Source of the DNA: Nonomuraea longispora
Lineage (GTDB): Bacteria > Actinomycetota > Actinomycetes > Streptosporangiales > Streptosporangiaceae
Direction of reading: 5' to 3'
DNA length: 53,887 bases
Assembly (NCBI RefSeq): GCF_004348345.1
Contig: NZ_SMJZ01000028.1
Coordinates: 1 to 53,887, forward strand
Positions 32,844-40,823 of the stretch are shown here, in pieces. The stretch's first letter is position 1. Each line of letters opens with the position of its first letter. The translations under genes were made by a program, and so were the position numbers. The notes under the pieces were generated by a model. That model ran no database searches and was not told the origin of the DNA. It saw only the letters and a program-made list of their open reading frames with translations.

Positions 32844-33992
32844 TCACTCGTACGTGCGGGCCCGAAGCGCCAGGGTGACGACGGTGGCGTCGGCCGAGGA
32901 CATGACGTCGCGGCCGGTGGCGGCGGCGAACTGGTGCAGCCGGTTGAGCACCGTGTTGCGGTGGCAGTAGAGCTGCCGGGCCGTCGCCGCGACCGACCCG
33001 GTGCGCAGATAGCGCTCCACGGTCTCCAGCACCCTGGTGACGTCGCGGTCCGGCAGCTTGCCCAGCCCGCCGAGCGCGTCGCGGACGAGATCGGTCCTGA
33101 ACTCGCCGAGCATCCCCGCCGCGATCGCCGGCCACAGGTCGCGGGTGGCGGTCGGCCCGGACGTGTCCGGCGGCAGCGCGTACAGGGTCAGCTCGGCCAG
33201 CCGCACGGCCCTGGGCACCTCCGCGAGCCCTTCGACGGCCGGGCTCACGGCGCACCGGAGACCGCGGAACCAGCCCTCCGCCGCGCCGGGACCCGCCCGT
33301 TCGGGCACCTGCAGCACGACGATCGGCCCGGCGGGCCGATCCTGTTCGTGCGCGCGGACGTCGAGGACGCCGAGCCGCTCGCGTACGGGCCGGAGCGCCG
33401 CGAGGCGGCCCGGCGGGAACGCCACGACCACGAACGACGCGCCCTCGTCGAGCCCGAGCACGGTGGACACCTGCCGCCGGATGTCGGGATGGCGCCCGTC
33501 GCACTCCAGCAGCCGGGCGAACCACCGCGCCCGCTCGTCCTGCCGGGCCTGGGCCATCTCCAGCACCCGCTGCTGGTAGGCGGCCATGATGCCCATGGAA
33601 TGGTGCTCCACCGCCTCCCACACGCGCGGCGCCTGCGCCACCAGGCTGGACAGGTCGCCGGGGCCGGCCCGCCGGCACAACGCGTCCCAGACGACCCGGG
33701 CGTCGAGGCGTACGGCCTGCAACAGCCTCTCCAGCGGCACTCCCGCCTCCGCCCGCGCCGCGCCGATCTCGGCGGACGCGCCCGCGACGTGCTCCGGCAC
33801 CGGCAGCCGCCCGACCAGCCGCAGGATCAGCTCAAGGCTGCGGCGGGCGTCGGCCAGCAGCGTCTCCTCGGCAACGACCGTCCCGGCGTAGGGGGCGCCG
33901 GTGTCGACCATCTCGGCGACGAAGCGGTCGGCGAGCGGGGCGACGTCGCGCACGAGCTCGCGCGAGAGCCGGTCGACCACGTCGGACGTCAT
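32844..33992 (-). CDS. PucR-type helix-turn-helix regulator
   Basis: 382 residues. The N-terminal RsbR/PucR-like helical domain includes GVPLERLLQAVRLDARVVWDALCR. The C-terminal PucR DNA-binding domain (about 325-375) is plain: VLETVERYLRTGSVAATARQLYCHRNTVLNRLHQF. ATG 33992 has a strong GGGAGGGG ribosome-binding site. The gene is divergent from the transporter/guanidino-hydrolase/urease operon, and a 16-bp palindrome lies 16 bases upstream of its start, so it is the probable regulator of that operon and of itself. Many PucR-type proteins control nitrogen-compound catabolism (purines, allantoin, GABA), consistent with this place. Confidence 0.87.
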   Translation of the reverse strand: MTSDVVDRLSRELVRDVAPLADRFVAEMVDTGAPYAGTVVAEETLLADARRSLELILRLVGRLPVPEHVAGASAEIGAARAEAGVPLERLLQAVRLDARVVWDALCRRAGPGDLSSLVAQAPRVWEAVEHHSMGIMAAYQQRVLEMAQARQDERARWFARLLECDGRHPDIRRQVSTVLGLDEGASFVVVAFPPGRLAALRPVRERLGVLDVRAHEQDRPAGPIVVLQVPERAGPGAAEGWFRGLRCAVSPAVEGLAEVPRAVRLAELTLYALPPDTSGPTATRDLWPAIAAGMLGEFRTDLVRDALGGLGKLPDRDVTRVLETVERYLRTGSVAATARQLYCHRNTVLNRLHQFAAATGRDVMSSADATVVTLALRARTYE

Positions 33993-34007
33993 CCGTGACC
34001 CCTCCCG

Positions 34008-34023
34008 CTGTGCAAGTGCACAG
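34008..34023. promoter_or_regulatory. Palindromic operator candidate CTGTGCA-AG-TGCACAG
   Basis: The two 7-base arms are perfectly complementary around a 2-base centre. The element sits in the 99-base divergent region between the PucR-type regulator and the MHS transporter gene, within the regulator's 5' region. Binding by the adjacent regulator is inferred. Confidence 0.55.
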
Positions 34024-34091
34024 TCTAACGACGCCACCCGGGTGCCGATTGGCGATTGAACCGCAGATCAGAGGCACGACAGGGTGTCATC

Positions 34092-35381
34092 ATGCAACCC
34101 ACGGCTCACCCCCGGCGGCCGGAAACCAACCCCAGAACAGTCGCGCTGGGCGCTTTCGCGGGCACCGCGCTGGAATGGTACGACTACTACGTCTACGGCG
34201 CCGCGGCGGCGCTGGTCTTCAACAGCCAGTTCTTTCCCCAGCTGAGTCCGCTCGCGGGCACGATGGCCTCCTTCGCCACGTTCGGCGTCGGTTTCGTGGC
34301 CAGGCCCCTGGGAGCGGCCATTTTCGGCCACCTCGGCGACCGGTACGGCCGGCGTCGCATCCTCATGGTGACCGTCGTCCTCATCGGCGTCGTCACCGGG
34401 TGCATCGGCCTGCTGCCGACGTACGCGCAGATCGGGGTGGCGGCGCCGATCCTGCTCGCCACGCTCCGCCTGCTGCAGGGCCTGTCCGTCGGCGGCGAGT
34501 GGAGCGGCGCCGCGACGCTGGCGGTCGAGCACGCGCCGAAGGAGAAGCGCGGCATCTACGGAGTCATGCCGCAGATGGGCTCCCCGGTCGGCTCGCTGAC
34601 GGCCACGGCCGTGTTCGCGCTGGTCAGCGTCCTGCCGGACGCGCAGTTCGACTCGTGGGGCTGGCGTGTCCCGTTCCTGCTGGGCTTCCCGCTGCTGCTG
34701 GTCGCGCTCTGGGTGCGCAGCAGGGTGGACGAGTCGCCGGTGTTCCGGGAGATGCTGGCCGAGCAGCGCGCCGCCAAGCGGCCGCTCGTCGAGCTGATCC
34801 GCGGCGGCGGCGGGCGCCTGGCGGTGGGCGTCGCGGTGTCGTTCGTCGGGATCGGCGGCTATTACCTGTGCGGTACGTTCCTCGTCAACTACGGCTCGGA
34901 CACCGTGGGCGTCGACCGTACCGTGCTGCTCAACGCGGCTACCCTCGGGTCGTTCATCAACCTGTGCCTCTACCCGCTGTTCGGCCGGATCGCCGACCGC
35001 GTCGGGCCGGGGCCGGTGGCCGTGTGGGGCGCGGCCGCCTCGGCGCTGGCGGCGTTCCCGATCTTCTGGCTGGTCGGCCTCGGCAGCGCGGCGGGCGTCG
35101 CGGCCGGGCTGGTGCTCGGCGTGGTGCTGGTGTCGGTCAGCTACGCGGCGTGCGGGCAACTGCTCAGCGAGATGTTCGCCCGCGAGGTGCGCTATTCGGG
35201 GGTGGGCCTGTCGTACAACCTGTCCGGGGCCATCAGTGGGTTCGTTCCGCTGGCCGCGACCGCGCTGCTGGCCGCGACCGGGGAGAACCTGTGGACGGTC
35301 GCGGCGATGTTGTGCGTGTTCTCGCTGATCACCCTGTTCGCCGCCGTGGCGGCCAGGCGGCTCCGGGTGGCGGAGTTGTGA
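34092..35381 (+). CDS. MFS transporter, metabolite:H+ symporter (MHS) family
   Basis: 429 residues, about twelve membrane helices. MHS hallmarks are present: FAGTALEWYDYYVYGAAAAL at the first helix, GHLGDRYGRRRILM as the loop 2-3 signature with Arg/Asp charge relay, and RLLQGLSVGGEWSGAATLAVEHAP in helix 4. Relatives (ProP, ShiA, KgtP, citrate carriers) use the proton gradient to import organic acids, betaines or amino-acid derivatives. As first gene before the guanidino hydrolase and urease-like genes, it probably imports their substrate. ATG 34092 follows AGGGTG. It precedes the hydrolase gene by 19 bases. Confidence 0.92.
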   Translation: MQPTAHPRRPETNPRTVALGAFAGTALEWYDYYVYGAAAALVFNSQFFPQLSPLAGTMASFATFGVGFVARPLGAAIFGHLGDRYGRRRILMVTVVLIGVVTGCIGLLPTYAQIGVAAPILLATLRLLQGLSVGGEWSGAATLAVEHAPKEKRGIYGVMPQMGSPVGSLTATAVFALVSVLPDAQFDSWGWRVPFLLGFPLLLVALWVRSRVDESPVFREMLAEQRAAKRPLVELIRGGGGRLAVGVAVSFVGIGGYYLCGTFLVNYGSDTVGVDRTVLLNAATLGSFINLCLYPLFGRIADRVGPGPVAVWGAAASALAAFPIFWLVGLGSAAGVAAGLVLGVVLVSVSYAACGQLLSEMFAREVRYSGVGLSYNLSGAISGFVPLAATALLAATGENLWTVAAMLCVFSLITLFAAVAARRLRVAEL

Positions 35382-35400
35382 CGTACGGAAAGGAACGAGC

Positions 35401-36399
35401 ATGAGCACCATCGCCGACGACGGAGCGCAGCCCGAGCACTACTACCACAAGCTGGTCGGCCCCGAGCCGGCGCCGGCCTTCCAGGACCCGTCCGAGCTGG
35501 AACGTTACTGGGGCCGCCGCTGGGGCGCCGCCGACGAGGTGAGCCGTCTGCGCTCCGTGCTGGTGCGCCGTCCGAGCAGCGGCCTGGCGGCCATCACCGC
35601 CGACGCGTGGGACCCGCGCGCGGGAGCGCTGGTCGACCCCGGGCGGCGGTGGTACTGGCGCGGCGACAAGGCCCCGGACATGGACCTGGTGATGGAGCAG
35701 CACGCGGCGCTGCTGGCCGCGCTGCGGGGAGAGGACGTCGAGGTCGTCGAGGCGCCCGAGATGCCGGGCCACACCAAATCGGTCTTCACCCGCGACCCGA
35801 TGCTGACCGTGCCGGGCGGCGCCGTGATCACCCGTCTGGCCCCGAGGATGCGGCGCGGCGAGGAGGCGTCGGTGACCAGGACGATCGCCGCGCTCGGCAT
35901 GCCGATCCTCGGCACGGTCATCGGTGAGGGGCTCGCCGAGGGCGGCACGTTCGTCAAGCTCCGGCGCGACCTGGCGGTGTTCGGCCTGTCGATCCGGTGC
36001 AACCCCGAAGGCGCGCGGCAGCTCGCCCGGATGCTCGAACCGCTCGGCGTCGAGCTGGTGACCGTGCCGCTGCCCGGCTATACGATCCACGTGGACGGGC
36101 AGTTCCACATGGTCGACGAGGATCTGGCGCTGGCCAACACCCACCGCCTGCCGCACACGTTCCTGGCCCGGCTGGACGACCTCGGGATCAAGGTCGTCTC
36201 GCCGCACCCGGACGAGCAGTACGCGTGCAACTCGCTCACCGTCCGCCCGCGGCGGCTGTTGTTCCCCGCGCACTGTGTGCGCACCGCCGACCGGCTGGCC
36301 GCCGAGGGCGTGGAGATCGTACCGGTGCCGTACGACGAGGTCCTGAAGAACGGCGGCGGCATTCACTGCTCGACCATGGAACTCGTCCGCGACTGGTAG
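35401..36399 (+). CDS. Guanidino-group hydrolase of the arginine deiminase/DDAH superfamily
   Basis: 332 residues, pentein fold. The catalytic cysteine is C323 in NGGGIHCSTMEL, the general base is H230 in YTIHVDGQFHMVD, and the substrate-binding acidic element is E180 in LAEGGTF with the FTRDP loop at about 129-133. These match arginine deiminase, dimethylarginine dimethylaminohydrolase and amidinotransferases, where the cysteine attacks the guanidinium carbon. The expected reaction turns a guanidino compound into a ureido compound plus ammonia or an amine; which substrate is not evident. The location between a transporter and urease subunits suggests that the ureido product, or urea, is processed next. 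AAGGA precedes ATG 35401. Confidence 0.85.
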   Translation: MSTIADDGAQPEHYYHKLVGPEPAPAFQDPSELERYWGRRWGAADEVSRLRSVLVRRPSSGLAAITADAWDPRAGALVDPGRRWYWRGDKAPDMDLVMEQHAALLAALRGEDVEVVEAPEMPGHTKSVFTRDPMLTVPGGAVITRLAPRMRRGEEASVTRTIAALGMPILGTVIGEGLAEGGTFVKLRRDLAVFGLSIRCNPEGARQLARMLEPLGVELVTVPLPGYTIHVDGQFHMVDEDLALANTHRLPHTFLARLDDLGIKVVSPHPDEQYACNSLTVRPRRLLFPAHCVRTADRLAAEGVEIVPVPYDEVLKNGGGIHCSTMELVRDW

Positions 36400-36408
36400 A
36401 GGTGGCCG

Positions 36409-37023
36409 ATGCATCTGACCCCGGCGGAGCACGACCGCCTGACCGTCTTCACCGTGGCGGAGCTGGCCCGCCGCCGCCGCGCCAGGGGCGCTCCGCTGTC
36501 CGCGCCTGAGGTCGTGGCGCTGGTCGCCGACACGGTGTACGAGGCCGCCTGGGACGGGCTGCCGGTGGAGGCGGTGATCGCGGCGGGCCGCGGCGCGGTG
36601 CGCGCCGAGCAGGCCGCGCCGGGCGTCCCGGCGCTGGTCCGCCGGGTCGAGGTGGACGCGCTGTTCCCGGCCGGTACGGCGCTCGTGGCCGTCGACGACC
36701 CCTTGGGCGCGGAGCCGGACCCCGCGGAGCCGGGGGCCGTCCTCCCGGCGGCGGAGCGGGTGGCGCCGGCGCCGGGGCGTGCCCGGGTGGAGATCGAGGT
36801 GACCAACACCGCGGACGTCGACGTGCACGTGTCGTCGCACTACCCGTTCTGGCAGGCCAACGCGGCGCTGTCGTTCGACAGGGACGCGGCCCGCGGCCAC
36901 CGGCTGGACGTGCCGGCGGGCAGCAGCCTGTGTTTCCCGCCCGGGGTGACGATCACCGTGCGGCTGGTCATGCTGGGGGGCGCGGCCACCGCGCCCCGGC
37001 TCACGCTGGGAGGCGAAGGATGA
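36409..37023 (+). CDS. ureAB: Urease gamma-beta fusion subunit, divergent
   Basis: 204 residues joining two urease subunits. Residues 1-100 match the gamma subunit (LTPAEHDRLTVFTVAELARRRRARG, EVVALVADTVYEAAWDGLPV, ALFPAGTALVAVDDPL). Residues about 108-200 match the beta subunit, with NTADVDVHVSSHYPFWQANAALSFDRDAARGHRLDVPAG where classical ureases have GSHYHFxEVNxxLxFDRxxAxGxRLDIPAG. The first conserved His of SHYHF is replaced by Pro here, and the final GFRGxVMGPL strand is missing, so the beta part is shortened. Gamma-beta fusions are known in some actinomycetes. Its TGA overlaps the alpha-subunit ATG (37020-37023). Confidence 0.88.
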   Translation: MHLTPAEHDRLTVFTVAELARRRRARGAPLSAPEVVALVADTVYEAAWDGLPVEAVIAAGRGAVRAEQAAPGVPALVRRVEVDALFPAGTALVAVDDPLGAEPDPAEPGAVLPAAERVAPAPGRARVEIEVTNTADVDVHVSSHYPFWQANAALSFDRDAARGHRLDVPAGSSLCFPPGVTITVRLVMLGGAATAPRLTLGGEG

Positions 37024-38696
37024 GCTTCGACAGGGCGACGTACGCGGCCGTGTACGGACCGACCACCGGCGACCGGGTGCGCCTGGCCGACACCGGCCTC
37101 GTGGTGGAGGTGGAGCGTGACGACACCGAGGCAGGCGACGAACTGCTCGGAGGTTGCGGCAAGACCGTGCGCGAAGGGCTGCTGCTCACCAGCGCCCCCC
37201 GGGACTCGGAGCTGGATCTCGTCGTCACCAACGCGCTCGTCCTCGACCCGCTGCTGGGCGTGGTCAAGACCAACATCGGCGTCAAGGACGGCAGGATCGC
37301 CGGGCTGGGCCGCGCCGGGTCGCCGGACGCGGTGAACGACGTGGAGCTCGTGGTCGGCCCGCACACGGCGATGATCCCCGCCGAGGGAATGATCGTCACT
37401 CCCGGCATCATCGACTCGCACGTGCACCTGTCCAGCCCGGCGCTGCTCGACGTGGCGCTCTCGGCCGGAGTGACCACCGTGGTCGGCATGGGTCTCGGCG
37501 GCGTGTGGGACATCGGCGTCAACCCCCGGCGCAACCTGCACCTGATGATCGAGGCCTGGCGGGAGGTGCCGGTGAACGTGGCGTTCCTGGCCCGGGGCTC
37601 ATCGGTGCGGCCGGCGCCGCTGGAGGCGGCCGTCGTCGCCGGGGCGGGCGGGTTCAAGGTGCACGAGGACTTCGGCGCGCAGCCCGCCGTCGTCGACACA
37701 TGCCTCGCGGTGGCCGACGCCGCCGACCTGCCCGTGGCGCTGCACACCGACTCGCTCAACGAGTCGGGCCTGCTTTCGGACACGATCGGGGCGACGCGGG
37801 GGCGTACGGTGCACGCCTACCATGTCGAGGGCGGCGGCGGGCATCCCGACCTGCTGGAGATTCTCGCCCACCCGCACGTGCTGGCCTCCTCGACCACGCC
37901 CACGCTGCCGTACACCGTCAACACCGTGGCGGAGCTGTACCCGATGACGATGACCGTCCACCGGCAGAACGCGCTGCTGCCCGGCGACGCCGACGTGACG
38001 AGGAGCCGCGTGCGGGCGAGCGCGATCGCGGCGGAGAACGCCCTGCACGACGTGGGCGCGGTCAGCATCGTCAACTCCGACTCGATGGGCATGGGACGCG
38101 TCGGCGAGACGGCCCGCCGCACGTGGCAGCTCGCCGCGCACGCCAAGGCGGTGTCGGAGCGTCACGGCCGCCACGACAACGAGCGGGTCCTGCGTTACCT
38201 CGCCAAGATCACCATCAATCCGGCGATCGCGCACGGGATGGCCGGCCAGATCGGCGGCATCGCTCCCGGCAAGGTCGCCGACCTCGTGTTGTGGCATCCC
38301 GCGTGGTTCGGCGCGAAGCCCGAGCTGGTCGTGAAGTCGGGGTTCGTGGCCTGGGGGGTGAGCGCGTCCGGCGCGGCGTCCACCCGGGCGGGTCAGCCGC
38401 GGGCCTACCGGAAGTTCTTCGGCGCCATGGGCGACGCGCCCCGGCGTCTCGCGCACGTCTTCGTCGCGCGCGAGGCCCTGGAGGACGCGGCCGCGCGGCG
38501 GGCGCTGCCGTCCGGGGCGAGCTACCTGCCGATTCGCGGCTCGCGAGGGCTGGCCCGCGAGGACATGGTCCGCAACACGCGGGTCCCGCACGTACGGGTG
38601 CCGCGCGACGGCGGCCCCGTCCTGGTGGACGGGATGCCCGTGGGGCTGCCGCCGGCGAGCCGGCTCCCGCTCACCCAGGTGCACCATCTCGCGTGA
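37020..38696 (+). CDS. ureC: Urease alpha-subunit homologue with altered active-site flap
   Basis: 558 residues. All nickel-site residues of urease have counterparts: H134 and H136 in IDSHVHL, carbamylated-lysine position K213 and H215 in GFKVHEDFG, H242 in ALHTDSLNESG, H268 in VHAYHVEGGGGH, and D354 in VNSDSMGMGRVGE. Differences from canonical UreC are strong. The flap VCHHL becomes TVHRQ (Cys to V313, catalytic His kept as H314, next His to R315). The FGGGKxxRDGMGQ loop becomes LGGCGKTVREGLLL. The Ala after the metal-binding Asp is G357. No ureD, E, F or G gene lies nearby, so nickel insertion would need accessory proteins from elsewhere. It may be a urease paralogue acting on a substituted urea rather than urea. 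Confidence 0.88.
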   Translation: MSFDRATYAAVYGPTTGDRVRLADTGLVVEVERDDTEAGDELLGGCGKTVREGLLLTSAPRDSELDLVVTNALVLDPLLGVVKTNIGVKDGRIAGLGRAGSPDAVNDVELVVGPHTAMIPAEGMIVTPGIIDSHVHLSSPALLDVALSAGVTTVVGMGLGGVWDIGVNPRRNLHLMIEAWREVPVNVAFLARGSSVRPAPLEAAVVAGAGGFKVHEDFGAQPAVVDTCLAVADAADLPVALHTDSLNESGLLSDTIGATRGRTVHAYHVEGGGGHPDLLEILAHPHVLASSTTPTLPYTVNTVAELYPMTMTVHRQNALLPGDADVTRSRVRASAIAAENALHDVGAVSIVNSDSMGMGRVGETARRTWQLAAHAKAVSERHGRHDNERVLRYLAKITINPAIAHGMAGQIGGIAPGKVADLVLWHPAWFGAKPELVVKSGFVAWGVSASGAASTRAGQPRAYRKFFGAMGDAPRRLAHVFVAREALEDAAARRALPSGASYLPIRGSRGLAREDMVRNTRVPHVRVPRDGGPVLVDGMPVGLPPASRLPLTQVHHLA

Positions 38697-38721
38697 GCCT
38701 CGGTCCGGCGGTGTCGGCCGG

Positions 38722-38841
38722 CAGGGTCACGGCATCGTCACGCCGGACGACCCGAAGCAGTACGGGGTGTTCTCCGGGACCCGGTACATGAAGATCCGCG
38801 TCACCGACGGCCGCTACGACGACACGGTGGTCGAGGGTCCC
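38722..38841 (+). pseudogene. Protein-like fragment downstream of ureC, unrecognised
   Basis: In one forward frame the sequence gives QGHGIVTPDDPKQYGVFSGT followed by RYMKIRVTDGRYDDTVVEG, which has the look of a folded protein end and is unlike the random GC-rich frames around it. It has no start codon, no ribosome-binding site and runs into the 3' end of the opposite-strand beta-galactosidase gene. It probably is the remains of a gene lost between the urease and galactoside regions. I do not recognise the family. Confidence 0.3.
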
Positions 38842-40823
38842 GGAAACCCTGCGTCACCCCCGGCCCGCCTCAGCACGGCGGCTGCGCGAGGCGGCAGCAC
38901 CAGCGCGCCGCCGGACCGCTCGCCGTCGAGCAGCACGCTCCCGCCGTCGGCCACCGGCACCCGGTGCTCCTCGAAGGTGTGGTTGAGCAGGAACAGATGG
39001 TGTACGCCGTCCGCCCCGGCCCGGGTGACCGCCTCCACACCCTCGGGCAGCCCGGGCAGCGTCACACCCGCCTCGGCGGCGATGCGGCGGGTCAGCTCCC
39101 GCATCACCGCGGGGTCGGGCCGGGTGCCGAGATACCAGGCGACGCCTTCGCCGTAGGCGTGCCGGGTGACGGCCGGGGAGCCGTCGCCGAACGCGGCCAC
39201 CGCCTCGGCGCCCTCCAGCTCGATGCGCTCGGACCACAGCGTGGCCCGCGACTCCGCGCCGTCCCAGGTGATCGGGACGGTCGTCCCCGTGTGCAGCGGG
39301 TCGAACTCGGTGATCGACAGGCCGAGCAGCTCGCGCAGCGGCCCCGGATATCCGCCCAGCCACACCCGGTCGTTCTCGTCGACGATGCCGGAGAAGAACG
39401 ACACCACCAGGTGCCCGCCCCGCTCGACGTACGCGGCCAGGTTCGCCGCCGCCTCCGCCGTGAGCAGGTAGAGGTTGGGCACCACCACCAGCCGGTAGCC
39501 GCTCAGATCGGAGGTGGACCGCACCACGTCGGTGGTGACGCCGAGCCGCCACAGCGGGTCGTGGTGGTCGCGCAGCCGGTCCATCATGCGGATCCGGTCA
39601 CTCGGATGCGACTCCTGCTCGACCGCCCACCAGCTGCGCCAGTCCAGCACGAGCGCCGTCTCGGCCCGAACCCGCGATCCCTCGACCGCGCCCAGCGACC
39701 GCAGGTCGGCGCCGAGGTCGCGGACCGCCTGGTGCAGCGGATGATCGGGGCCCGCGTGCGGGACCATGGCGGAGTGGAACTTCTCCGCGCCGCCGCGTGA
39801 GGCCCGCCACTGGAAGAACAGCACGGCGTCCGCGCCTCGGGCCACCGCCTGCAGGCTGTCCAGCCGCATGCCGCCGGGCTTCTTGGCCGGGTTGGTGCCC
39901 ATCCAGTTGACCGCGGAGGTGGCCTGCTCCAGCAGCCACCACGGCCGGCCGTCACCGAGCCCGCGCCACACGTCGAAGAACAGCGCGCTCTGCAGCTGCG
40001 GCTCAGGCTCCCGCTGGTCGGGATAGCAGTCCCCGCTGACCACGTCCATCTCCGCCGCCCAGGCCGGGTAGTCGGTGGTGGGGGCGACGTTGCACAGGTT
40101 GGTGGTGACCGGGACGCCCGGAGTGGCCTGGCGTACCACGTCGGCTTCGAGCCGGTAGCACTCCAGCAGCGCGTCGGAGCAGAACGCGGTGAAGTCCAGC
40201 GTGTGCGCCGGGTTGGGGATGCCGGTGGTGCGGCGGGGCGGGAGGATCTCCTCCCAGGCGGAGTAACGCTGGCTCCAGAAGGTCGTGGTCCACGCCTCGT
40301 TGAGCCCGTCGAGGGTGTCGTACCGGCGCCGCAGCCAGCCGCGGAAGGCCTCGGCGCACAGGTCGCAGTAGCACTTGGGCACCTGGCAGCCGTACTCGTT
40401 GCCGATGTGCCAGGCGGCCAGCGCCGGGTGGTCCGCGTACCGCCGGACGAGCTCGGTGACCAGGGCCCGCGCCGCCTCCCGGTAGGCGGTGGACGACGGG
40501 CAGACGTGGCAGCGCGACCCGTAGCTCAGGCGTACGCCGCCGTCGTCGACCGGCAGCGACTCCGGGTTGCGGTGGCCCAGCCACGGCGGCGGGGAGGCGG
40601 TCATCGTGGCCAGGCACACCGCCACGCCGTTCTCGTGCAGCAGGTCCATGACCTCGTCGAGCCACGCGAACCGGTAGTCGCCCGGGACGGGCTCGACCTG
40701 TGCCCAGGCGAAGATGCCGAGCGTCACGAAATTGACGCCGGCGTCGCGCATCAGCTTCGCGTCCTCCGCCCAGACCTCGCGCGGCCACTGCTCGGGGTTG
40801 TAGTCCCCGCCGTAGAGGATCAC
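38814..40823 (-). CDS. GH42 beta-galactosidase
   Basis: 669 residues, the usual GH42 length. The N-terminus YGGDYNPEQWPREVWAEDAKLM is the family hallmark. The acid/base is the Glu of AAWHIGNEYG; the nucleophile is the Glu of WWLLEQATSAVNW. The zinc cysteine cluster known from Thermus A4 enzyme is present (CHVC and CQVPKCYCDLC). A trimerisation domain (AYVERGGHLVVSFFSGIVDENDRV) and C-terminal beta domain follow. There is no signal peptide, so it cleaves imported galactosides in the cytoplasm. The GTG start at 40823 overlaps the permease stop by GTGA. Its 3' end lies over the remnant noted on the other strand. Confidence 0.93.
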   Translation of the reverse strand: MILYGGDYNPEQWPREVWAEDAKLMRDAGVNFVTLGIFAWAQVEPVPGDYRFAWLDEVMDLLHENGVAVCLATMTASPPPWLGHRNPESLPVDDGGVRLSYGSRCHVCPSSTAYREAARALVTELVRRYADHPALAAWHIGNEYGCQVPKCYCDLCAEAFRGWLRRRYDTLDGLNEAWTTTFWSQRYSAWEEILPPRRTTGIPNPAHTLDFTAFCSDALLECYRLEADVVRQATPGVPVTTNLCNVAPTTDYPAWAAEMDVVSGDCYPDQREPEPQLQSALFFDVWRGLGDGRPWWLLEQATSAVNWMGTNPAKKPGGMRLDSLQAVARGADAVLFFQWRASRGGAEKFHSAMVPHAGPDHPLHQAVRDLGADLRSLGAVEGSRVRAETALVLDWRSWWAVEQESHPSDRIRMMDRLRDHHDPLWRLGVTTDVVRSTSDLSGYRLVVVPNLYLLTAEAAANLAAYVERGGHLVVSFFSGIVDENDRVWLGGYPGPLRELLGLSITEFDPLHTGTTVPITWDGAESRATLWSERIELEGAEAVAAFGDGSPAVTRHAYGEGVAWYLGTRPDPAVMRELTRRIAAEAGVTLPGLPEGVEAVTRAGADGVHHLFLLNHTFEEHRVPVADGGSVLLDGERSGGALVLPPRAAAVLRRAGGDAGFPGPSTTVSS

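Noticed and set aside
36409..38696. Calling this a standard urease locus
   Set aside because: Accessory genes are missing and the flap and beta subunit differ from ordinary ureases, so a paralogue is more careful.
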